A stretch of DNA of 64,000 nt. It comes from Owenia fusiformis (lineage: Eukaryota > Annelida > Polychaeta > Sabellida > Oweniidae). Of the stretch, positions 41,901-53,900 are shown piece by piece. How positions within the stretch are numbered: the stretch's first letter is position 1; each line of letters opens with the position of its first letter. The stretch is from assembly GCA_903813345.2 (NCBI GenBank), contig CAIIXF020000007.1, forward strand, positions 15,918,714-15,982,713, given 5' to 3'. A program made the translations under genes and the position numbers. The notes below the pieces were generated by a model. It ran no database searches, was not told the DNA's origin, and saw nothing but the letters and a program-made list of their open reading frames with translations.

Positions 41901-44900
41901 AAACTGGTTAAACAAACTTATAAAAACTAAACATGATTTTATATTATGCCTGGGGGTCTTGGAATAATGGCTCATAATCACATTAACACTGTTTGTTTTA
42001 TTATACTTCTTGGGTGCTGCACTCAGCGGAGATATTGAAAATCATCTTTCAACCAGATGACACAAGTTTGGGTACTTTGTGCTTGATTTAGTCTTTAATA
42101 TTCACAAATAACTGAGAATTCCTGGAAAATACACTGTATCCAGGGAATATGAGACTAATTTGAGAATTCCCAGAAATAATACCACATGGGGAACATGATT
42201 GTAACAGTTTACATGAATTAGCGTTGAAATCACCAATTCTTCACCCCAATATGGATGCCATATCTGGCAGATTGTCAAAAGATAATGTTTTATGCTTCCA
42301 AGATCCTTTTAAAATGCAAAAAAATAACAATATCATTCGATTACTTTCCAGGAAAAAACATGTATAAATGTAGTAAAAAAGCATAAGATAAAATACATAG
42401 CAATGACTGGAATCCTGGAGCAAAAAAGCATAAGATGAAATAACAATAGGTAGAATCCTGAACATTTAGGCAAACTATCAAAATATAGTGTCAAAAAGGA
42501 TGACCATTCTCTTTATCCTTTAAAATTTGCTCTATGGGAGAGTCATTAGGGAGTAAATTATTTACATCACTTATTCACTGAAAAATTCTACTTTACCAGC
42601 TTTGATTACAGTTTAATGTCTAGAGACAAAAGATGGGACGAGAAAATGTGCTGAGCAAGATTCAATCAATTTTTAGTGTCAACTTTATAAAACAGTGTCA
42701 ATTTAAAACTGAAGTGTAGGATAGACCATTATAAATCTTTGAGGGCAAGTGGAATGAGAACAAACATTTAGCACCTTGGACTGCATGACTGACTCCATGT
42801 TCATGCAATAGTCTGGCAGAAACTTCAAAGCTAATCGTTTTCTTCGGATTACAATGTTTTTTTAACTTAACAGCATGAATATAGGGTTGGGACCTCAAAA
42901 CCATTGGATGCCGGAGCGGCACCCTTGGGCAACTCTCTACAGAGCATTTCTTATACCCCCCTGATAAAATATACAGGGGGTACTATAAGACACCCTCATA
43001 TCTCAGACACTAATAAATATATTAACTTGAAATTTTCAGGAATTGGTTTTAGTATGATGCTTGACACATGTGACAAAAATCAAGAAAAAATCTTAATCTG
43101 TTGCTATAGCAACAGAAATAGACACTATTTGTTACCGTAGAAATGCATTATTTTGCTGATTTTCATAATTTTCTTCATATTCTTGATTCTTAAAGCATCT
43201 GAAGTATATATGTATCTGTTATATACATGATTAGAAGTAAAGATGAAATAATTCATCATATGGTTTATGTAATATATCTAATATTTCAGTTGCTATGGTA
43301 ACATCACATAATAATCATGTTTTACATTTCACTTTCTTTAAAAAAGGTGGTCCAAAATAACACTTCTTGAAAAGGTTATGCTCCCTAGGTAAAAAAGTGC
43401 TGCTTTTGAGATAAATAGTCACATGAATTTGAAAAAAAATTATAATTTCATTTTACCCCACCTCGACAGCAACCAAATCTGGCAAAATAGATTAATTTTC
43501 AAGGTTCAAATAAAAAATGCCCCCAGTGGTCCCCAGAAGCTATATCATGGACCCCAGTGGCCCTAGAAGCTATACAGGGGCCCCCAGTGGCCTCAAGATG
43601 CTATAAGGTGGCCCCAGAAGCTATACAGGGACCCCTAGTAGCCCCCAGAAGCTATATGGTAGCCCCCAGAAGCTATACAGGGGCTCCAAATGGCCCCTAG
43701 AAGCTATATGGTAACTATCATAAGCTATACAGGGGCCCCCAGTAGCCCCCAGAATCTATACAGTGGCCCCTAGTGCCCCCTTAAAGCTATATGGTGGCCC
43801 CGGAAAGCTATATGGTGGCCCCAAGAAGCATATCCAGCGGCCCCTAGTAGCCCCCAGAAGCTATTTGGTGGACCCCAGTGGCTCCAAGAAGCTTTACAGT
43901 GGCCCCAAAAAGCTATACAGGGGCCCTAGTGGCCCCAAGAAGCTATATGGTAGGCCCCAGAAGCTATACGGTGGCCCCAAGTAGCCGCAAGAAGCTATAG
44001 GATGGCATCCAGTGGCCCCTAGAAGCTATATGGTAGCCCCCAGAATCTGTATGGTGGCCCCCAATGGCCCCAATTGCCCCAAAAAACTATACAGGGGCCC
44101 CCAGAAGCTATACGGTGGCTCCCAAAAACTATATGGTGGCCCCCCAGTGTCCCCAAGAAGTTAAAAACAGGAGCCCCCAGAAGCTATACAGGAACCCCTA
44201 GTAGCCCCCAGAACCTATATGGTAGCCTCCGGAAGCTATACAGGGGCTCCAAATGGTCCCTAGAAGCTATATAGTGACTTCCAGAAGCTATACAGGGGCC
44301 CCCAGTAGCTCCCAGAATCTATACAGTGGCCCCTAGTAGCAGGCCTGTCAACTGTCCCGCAATTTGCGTATTTGTCACGCATTTGCTGAAAAATTTGAAG
44401 TCACGCCAGTTATTTTTGCGTGACAGAAAATGTCACGCAAATACGCATTTTAGCTGGTAATTGTCAAGCAAAAATATTTCTGTAGAAAAATTTCTAAAAA
44501 AGATCGTCTACACAGCAAAAATACGAACGAAATTTTTCGTACCTCCCACCTATACAGGGGCCCCCAGAAGCTATACGGTGGCTCCCAAAAACTATATAGT
44601 GGCCCCAAAAAAGCTATACGGTGGTCTTAGAAGCTATACAGGGGCCCCCAGTGGCCCCCAGAAACCATACGAGGGCCCCCAGTGACCCCAAGAAGTAAGC
44701 CCAAATTTTCACTGACAAAAAATTCACAATGTTGTCAATCTGAAATGTTTCATGGCCATTAAATTTCACTGTTAGAGAAATATCCAATTGAATTCAATGT
44801 TAAATCAAATATTCACAGTGCCTTTAAAAGCTATACAATGGTCCCCAGTGGCCCCCAGAAGCTATACAGCCCCCCCCCCCCAGTAGTCTGATTGCTCAGA

Positions 44901-47900
44901 TGAGGAAAGACAATGCTTATAAAATTTAGACATTATGCCAAAATCTAGACTATGCCAACCTCTCTATTGTATAATTACATTAGATTTTATTATGATGCAT
45001 GTTCTAAATGCCAAAGTCTAGACTATATGCCAACCTCACTACTGTATGAATTCATTAGATTTCATTTGATATTATGAGGTTATATAATGGTTCATTCTGT
45101 ATATCGTGTTTATACTCGAGTGAGTATATGATATATTCACAAGTGAGCGTAGCGAACGAGTGAATATATTATATTCTCACGAGAGTATAAAATGCAGGAT
45201 ATACAGAATGAACCATTATATAATCTTATTATGCCACTCTAAGTTCAATTACAGTTGATTCAAACACAATCATAACAATTATAAAAACCATAAAAATATC
45301 CCATAGCCAACTCAGTAATGCCGATGTTGATCTCGATCCATTTATGACGTCACTTGATTCTAGCAAATCATGTGGGAACCATTTATGACGTCACTTGATT
45401 CTAGAAAATCATGTGTAACAAAACATACACCTCGTTCTTCGGTCAATATTCATTAGTTCCCAGAATGCACTTCTACAGTGGTATACGCTGGACGGAAGAG
45501 TTGTATACGGTGACGATATACCACTCTCCACTGTATATCGTTGTTATAGACCCATGTTATACAACTGAATCAACTATATGAAGAAATGTTGAAAATCAGC
45601 AAAATAATGCATCTCTACGGTAACAAATAGTGTTCTGTTACTGTTGCTATAGCAACGGATTAAGATTTTTTCTTGATTTTTGTCATACACGTCAAGCATC
45701 ATACTAAAACTAATTCCTGAAAATCTCAAGTTAATATATTTATCAGTATCTGAGATATGAGGGTGTCTTATAGTACCCCCTGTATATTTTATCAGGGGGG
45801 TATAAGAAACGCTCTGTAGAGAGTTGCCCAAGGGTGCCGCACCGGCATCCGGTGGTTTTGAGGTCCCAATCCTATATTCATGTTGATAAGTTAAAAAAAC
45901 ATTGTAATCCGAAGAAAACGATTGAATGTCAAAATACCCTATATTTCTGCCAGACTACAAGGTCAACTGTCAATATATAAATGTGTGTATACTGAAGATC
46001 AGAAACGAATCTGAACACTAAAACATGGCGGAAACAGTTCTAATCCAGAGCATGTGTATTCTTGAAAGACCCACATTTTTTCATTTCATTTATTCTCATC
46101 ACGTAATCCTAGCATAATTTCAGTTTTTCAAATCACAATAATCAAGAGAGTACAGTTGGATAATTTACAATAAAATGCATATTAGAGTACAGCTCAATGA
46201 GTTTCATTCAAAGGGAATAATAAGATCATAAAATAAATGGATAAAGATAAATTGCTTATAGTTAAAGGTTGATCTGAGTTTGCAATATTGAATGAAGCAT
46301 TCAATAGATTCAGCCTAGAACAAAGTCACCTTGATGGCGATATTAAAAGCAAAGCAAGCGAGATAGAAAATTCAAGTTTTATCGAACGTTTACCGACTAA
46401 AATCAATACATAATTAGTACTACTCAGTTTTTCTAAAATCAGATGCACATAAAAGCAGACATTTGTCATGTAATAACAGCAATTATTGACACATTGTCAT
46501 ATATACAACTATTCATTATATTTTGTTATTCCGAGGCAATCATAATATTTCCCTCAATGTAAGAATAATCATTACAGAACTTTAATGCATATTACATTAT
46601 CCCTGGAGACAGAACGAAATGAATGGCTTTCATAGGTTTCATGCTTCAAAAGGTAAATGCAGCAATTCCAGGTATTGACTAGATGTGGGACTCCACAAGG
46701 GGACATGTCAACATATCAATTTAAATATTGACTAAATATGGGACTCCACAAAGAGACAGGTCAGTAATTCAATTTAGGTATTGACTAAATATGGGACTTC
46801 ACAATGGGACAGGTTAATATATCAATTTAGGTATTGACTGAATATGGGACTCCACAAGGGGATGTCAACATATCAATTGAAGTATTGACTAAATATGGGA
46901 CTCCACAAGGGGATGTCAACATACCAATTGAAGTGTTGACTAAATATGGGACTTCACAATGGGACATGTCAACATATCAATTGAAGTATTGACTAAATAT
47001 GGGACTTCAAAATGGGACATGTCAACATATCAATTGAAGTACAGTAAAACCTGCGAACAGGGAATGCTCTTGGGACTGGAGGAAACTTTCCTTGTTCAGA
47101 GGTTTTCCCTATAGAGAGGGGCCGCACTTTCCTCAAACTTGCTGAATAAGCATATTTGTATATATATTGATTGATTGTACAAATGCCGACTCCATACTTG
47201 GTTATGCTCTCCCCATGTTGATTATAGCTGCTGCTAGCGTCTGATGATGTCTAGTTGATGTAATTATTGATATGATGTGTAGATATATATTGCTAAGAAC
47301 TGAATTTCAAGTTTCATCAACCCCATTTTATACCATTGATAATCTAGAAGTTGGATCAGTAAATGAGTTAAAGAGATTTGGCTCAACATAACCGTATACT
47401 CACTATCTGTTATCTCTATAAAACAATTGTGTCAGTCCCTAGATTATTACACCTGATTTGATGTAATTAGGTTTTTGAAAGGAAGAATTAGGTCATGATA
47501 AAAGTAACAAACAGATTAGTATTAGTTTTAAAATAAATCAGGGTAATTAACAGTGGGTGGGATGCTACATCATGTAAACAATTGGCTTATCTTAATCTCA
47601 ATCATATTAATCCAAGCTTTTTATATTCAGATATTGGCTTAAGACTTTCACACCTCTGAAAAATAATGGAATATACAGTGTCACCAATATTCAATATTCT
47701 TTGTTCACAGGTGAATTTTTATAATTTGCCCCAAAATAGTGTTCCTTGTTCCCTGTTCACAGGTTTTCCCTACAGAGAGGGTCCGTTAACATGTAAGTCA
47801 ATGGAAAAATATTTGGTTCTTTTGAAAAGCATTCCTTGTTCATAGGTTTTCCCTACAGAGAGGTATTCCATCGGACAGGTTTTACTGTATTGACTAAATA

Positions 47901-50900
47901 TGGGACTTAAAAATGGGACATGTCAACATATCAATTGAAGTATTGACTAAATATGGGACTTCAAAATGGGACATGTCAACATATCAATTTAGGTATTTAC
48001 TTAATATGGGACTCTACAAGGGATGGGTCGACAACTATCAATTCAAGTATTGACTAGATATGGGACTTCACAAGGAGACAGGTCAACAGATCAATTTAGG
48101 TATTTAGGTGGGACTCCATAAAGGGACATGTCAATATATCAATTTAGGTATTAACTGGATATAATATGGGAATCTACAAGGGAACAGTTCAACATATCAT
48201 TTAGTAGGGGTATTAAAGGGTTTTAAGCTTATGGACACTGAAATGACCCCTCAACATAATTTCTATCTTGACTAAAAACACTGATATTTTGAGCCACCCC
48301 CTTAGTGGGACATATTCTTTATACATCCTGCTGTCATATAACAATCAGCGTAACTAGGCATTTACCAAAGTAGATCCATCATTCATATCATAATGAGGAA
48401 AAGTGCTCTTGGAAAAACTAGCTCAACATGTGTACTTTTAGAACATGTTTTAAAGCCTATTATATAAAGTACAGTTAACCCTGTAAAATGGAACACCTCT
48501 GCAAGTAGAATACCTCAATTTAAAAGTAACACTTTTCAAAGTCCTATAGCCCAATAGCTTAATATAAAGTGGGAATATAACAGAAATACCTGGTGGTACA
48601 CTATTTTTAGGTACTAAAGGTATCGGTCTAATACAGGTTTTACTAAAAGACAACTCCTTAGCTGGGGGGCTAAACCTAATAATATAATCCAAATTGTTTG
48701 GGAATTGTATTATGTCCTAATGATTCGTAATATACATTTTCAGAGTAAACCACTTATTCTTACAACTTTGTCCTGCAATTAATACTGTCTTCGAAACTCG
48801 AAAATGGTATTCTAAGGGTGCCATACTTACTAATTGGGTAGATGGCTGGCTCTGAGAATGTACGACGTAATGTGACTCTGGCAACATTATTCTCAACAGT
48901 AGCATTTTCTTGTTCAACATCCCCATCTATCTGCCAGTTAAATTGAACATCTGCAAACTTTTCAATAGGTGTCTCTGCAATACCTGGAAAATGAACATAC
49001 CATAATGAATATTATGAAAATTCATTCAGGAAGAAAATAATATGGAGGAACGTGATTAATTACAAATAAAAAATATTTACCCAATATTATCTTCTATAGA
49101 ATAATAAATAATGGTGAATTACCCAAGAATAACGGCAAACAATCAATGCTAATTGCGAATTCTCTAAGTTGTATATGGCATATTGATTAACACTGGCTTG
49201 CTTTGATTGCACAGGAAATTTCTCTTCATTAGATTACATTTATTGACATTTATCAAGGCAAAGAAATCCCTCCAAGCCTGTTTCCTAGAAGCCTAGAGAC
49301 ATCCATAACTCGATGCATTTATTACAATGTGCATTTCAAGTAACCACGGTGATAACACAAAGTAATCATGCCACTTCAGGAGTATTGTGAGGAGATTAAA
49401 ACACTTCAATATGTTTAATATTCCAGAGAGAGAATTATTTCATTGTTAAAAGAAAAATTGCACTACACTACCTAAAACACTTCAATTCTTTTGTATGAAA
49501 ACATTTATGATATCTTTGGTTTAAATACCTGTATTTTAATTGCTTCTCAAGCAAAATGAATATATATTGAACTTGACAGGTAGACTGAAACATAAGTATT
49601 TGTAATGCCCTAATGTATGTTCAACCATATTCATTAGGTTGAGTGCCAAATCTCTTTTATACTATAATTTAACTCTAGTCAATTTAAAGAGACAATATGT
49701 TACATGTTAACCCTTTCTAATGTTCTATTTATTATGTATATGGATTTATAATTATCAAACTTGTGCAATACTTGGAATAAACTGTTTTATAATACATTAC
49801 TGATACATATTGACTATAGTGTATGCTCAATGTTCTGGCGAACATAATTCTATTTGGAAGTTAGTGACCAGTGTCTCATAAGCCGACATCGGCTGATGGT
49901 ATTCTAATTGTGTCTTTATATATGTATTATTTGAATCATACCAGTGACATTTAAATAAAATATTTTAAACTTAAACTAAAATATAAAAAAGTTCAATGTT
50001 GGAACTCAGGTTTAGTTTAAATGTTTGGTAATGTCAAAAAATAAAACAGAATACACACATATAAAAGAAATGGTTCAAATCAAAGGGGACATATTCCATC
50101 AAAACTCTTTGTGGGGTATAGTAATGCAATATTTTTTGTTCATGAAAAATATAAAGAAATACTTTATAGGCAAACATGTAAGTTCATGCTTACACAATGG
50201 CATTTCATAATGGAAATGAAAGATAATGTTTTGAAGTAGACGATTATTGGAGAAAACCACAAGACACTCGAGAACAAGTATTTATTACTTATAGTCATTC
50301 ATACATTCATTTTGAATGACTTATATCTTAGACCTACATACATTCAATCCATGTGATCAAAGTAATAGATGATATGTCACATCCCTATATGATCACAAGA
50401 TGTAATTATTACAGCCAAATGGCTTGTAATAAGTGATGTGAGCCCTATATCTATAAAGACAACCACACCAATTAATATAAGAATTCTTTCTGACAGAATT
50501 ATAATGAATCTATACTGATACTGACAGGCAGACATTTCTGGAATTATTTGCTGAAACTATAATTACACAATTTGATGTGTTTTTACAGGAACAAAGACTC
50601 TGGTAATTGAGATACTTTGACATTGCTTTGACATTACTCATTGATGCCATTAGTATACTGTAAGGCCCCTTTAATGAAATTTCTGTTTAGCACCACCTAC
50701 TCTCATCATCTCATCTTAGAAGATGTTCAATATTCATTGTACGAGGGGTGATCAATAAGTAATGGACGCTTTTTTACACAGATACTGTTTATAGACCAAT
50801 CCCTTTGGTTTTCCTACCAGTGATACATCATTCAATTATCTATCAATTCTGAAGATTTGAAGACAAAATATATAATACATGTTGATATATCCTTATTTCC

Positions 50901-53900
50901 GTGAAGGAGGTACAGGTACCCCAGGACCGACATTTACGTTACATATTCAGTTTTTAGCCAGTTTGGTAAATTTGGGTTAGATTTGAACTTTTTATATGCA
51001 ACAAGTGTTGTGTTGTTTGAAATTTTTTGCTGACTGGTAACACATAAACAGAAAGTATTGTGATGTCAGAGTGTTGTATGGAAGGGATTTGCAGGTCAAT
51101 TTGAGAAAGCATTGTGGAAGAAAGGGGTGGTGAGAGAAGGGAACGTCCTACTCCATTTGGACAACATGCCTGCCCAGAGATCTCAAAATGTTCTGAAAAC
51201 AATATCCCTGGACCTCAAAATTGCACTCTTGGACAATGCACTATATTGTCCAGATCTGCTCACATGTGACTTGTTTATTTCTATACAACTTATTTCTTTA
51301 GAGAAAGGACGCAGGTTTATTGACATTGATTAAATAAAACATCTCGTGCAACTGCATCTTGCTACCATGTCAGAGAATGGATTCAGCCTTGTCTCACAAT
51401 CTTGAGTTAAGAGGATGAAGCATTGTGTACATGTAGCACTTGATGGAACCTATTTAGAGGGCCCTGTGGAATGAATGTGGCATGCATACCACACAGTGAT
51501 GATAAAATATTCAAAATCAACTATAGCATAACAAAATGGGGTAATTCATGACCATAATGGTTTGTTTTGTTCAGCCTGCATTCAACTACATAAATCACCT
51601 GTGCGACAATCTAGTGGGAGATATAGTGCCCTCAAGCAACACCAATCACCCCAGAAATCCCCTGTACGACAATCTAGAGGGAAACATAGCCCACGAAGAC
51701 AACTACAGTCACCACGAAAACAATCACCACGCGAACAACCTTTACAAGGTGAAACAAAACAACATAGGGGTCAAGCCGAATATAAAGAAAACAATTACAA
51801 TCGTCACCAGACTAATAGGTCGCCTATAGAGTCAATCAACAATCAACAACCAAACAGTTTCAGATACAGAAGTAACATTAATAATCATGTATAGGAACCC
51901 GGCCAGTGCGGACTGAGAGTCGGTTACTGGAATACAGATGGCTTCACTTCAGGGAAATCAAACCCCAGAAGTGAGGAAAGCTTTGTTTTTAAACTTGAGA
52001 CAATTCAGAACTTTAACTTTGATATTATTGGTATTTCAGAAACATGGTTGAAACACGAAGATGTACCTGAGCTGCCTGCTGATTTTCCATATATTTGGTA
52101 TGGTCAAAACAGAGGCACAACCCACGCAAGAGCAAATAGAGGCTCAGGTGGTATAGGTTTCTTAGTACATAAACGTTTGAAGAAATGCTTTAATGTGAAA
52201 ATATTGAAAAATAACTTTGAAGGAATACTATGGATAGAATTAAAACATAAGGTTAAACATGACATGACAGTAAATGTATGTGTATGTTATTTGCCCCCAG
52301 ACAGATCTACACATTTATATGATTCTCAAACATTTTTTGAAACATTACACTCAAATATCTGTGACTTCCAAAATGATGGATATGTAATAATTGGAGGTGA
52401 TTTTAATGCCCGCTGTAATGATGACACTGACTACATAGAGGGTGTCGATGAAATATGTGAGCGTGAAATTATTGATCTGAATAGCAATAAGCATGGTACT
52501 AGTCTAATAGACTTCCTCATAGATACAAACTTCTGTATGCTAAATGGTCGAAATAATGGCAAAAATGACTACACTTTTACTTCTATAAATGGAAAATCAG
52601 TTGTTGACTACATCATAGTACCTCATGAACATCTGTGTCTTTTTAACAATGTCAATATTTTATCTATGTCATCTTGTATTAACATGTATAACAGTTCAAT
52701 TCCATCTCATCTTCCAGGCCACTCTGTTCTTGAATGTACTCTGGGTATAAACTGGTCAATCAACTCTACTAAAAGGAAGAACAGCCAACACAGATTGACA
52801 GGCAGTGTGAAATATAAAGCAAACTCCACGCCCCCAGACTTTCTAATGACAGATGCCACCAAAGAACAGGTAGAACAGACAATAGTCAAAATAGAGTCCG
52901 CAATAAAAGATCATAACAATATAAACCAAGCATATAATGAATTCATCTCTTTAATGATCTCAGAGATGGACAATAGACTTGAAAAAGTAAAAATAAATAC
53001 AAATATCAAATTTAATAAAAGTAGATCGAAACCATGGTGGAATAATGATCTCAGCCAACAATGGGAAAAGGTCTGCCAGGTAGAACGTCAATGGAAAAAA
53101 CCTACAACACATAAGCGACAAAAGCGAATATATCATGAACAATATAAAACTGAACGAAAATTCTTTGATATCGCCCTTAGAAGGGCAAAACGCCTCTATC
53201 AGAGAAGTATCCAAGATGAAATTCTTAGCGACTTAAATGATGACCAACCAACTTTCTGGAAGAAGATTGGTAGAATAGGCACAGGAACAAATAGAACAAG
53301 CAAAATTCCCATGGAAACTCTAAATGAACAAAATGAAGTCATCACAGACACACACGAGGTATTGGAAAAATGGAGGAAAGAATTTGCCAAGTTATTCAGT
53401 GATGCTAACAATAGTAAATTTGATGAAACACATTTGACAAAAATTAAGGACAATATAAATAGAATGGAACAAGAATATAATGACATAACGAGCCAGAACA
53501 CAACTACAGATACATCTGAATCAAATCTGCCTGATGCAACTCCACTTAATCTCGACATAACTAGAAAAGAAGTCAATGATGCAGTGAAAAGAGCAAAATC
53601 CAACAAAGCAGCGGGATGCGACCTGATTCCACCCAATACTCTGAAAAATCCCAAATGTGTTGATATCCTACACAGAATCATATCACATTGCTTCAGAACA
53701 GGCACAATACCAGATGACTGGACAAAAGGCATAATCAACCCCATCTATAAAACCTGCAACAATGACCAGCGTATCCCCCTCAACTATAGAGGCATAACAC
53801 TACTATCTGTACCTAGCAAGATCTATAGTGGTGTTCTTAACAAAAGGCTTAGTCGCTGGCTGGAAGACAACAATATCCTAGCAGATGAACAAAATGGATT

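Larger units (their letters stand above)
42809..45957. mobile_element. 3.1-kb fold-back element with minisatellite core
   Basis: Inverted arms of about 390 bp: 42809-43195 and 45560-45957. They share TAGTCTGGCAGAAA at the outer tip, ATCGTTTTCTTCGGATTACA, the GATGCCGG...GCGGCACC segment, GGGCAACTCTCTACAGAG, the stretch around TTGCTATAGCAAC, and CATTATTTTGCTGATTTTCA near the inner end. Identity is high with scattered substitutions. The core holds a GC-rich minisatellite, a palindrome and tandem pairs, and no transposase. No clear target duplication was found. Confidence 0.8.
40704..48830. other. Intron between exons 4 and 5 (8.1 kb)
   Basis: Very repeat-rich: a small MITE, a 3.1-kb fold-back element with a GC-rich minisatellite, a 53-bp minisatellite interrupted by a transposon, and a further MITE fragment. 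Nothing codes for a host protein. 40.8-41.6 kb, 41.9-42.8 kb and 46.0-46.6 kb look unremarkable. Confidence 0.75.

Noticed and set aside
41580-41981. Overlapping open frames on both strands
   Set aside because: They span a near-palindromic MITE (41660-41888); the similar lengths on both strands come from that symmetry.
43763-44685. Pro/Gly/Tyr-rich open frames
   Set aside because: Products of the AAGCTATACAGGGGCCCC minisatellite; frames break at each length variant.
45338-45415. TGACGTCA octamers as a CRE promoter
   Set aside because: They belong to a tandem repeat in a transposon-like element inside an intron; no promoter context seen.
53199-53744. 181-codon minus-strand open frame
   Set aside because: Antisense shadow of the LINE ORF2, no recognisable domain.
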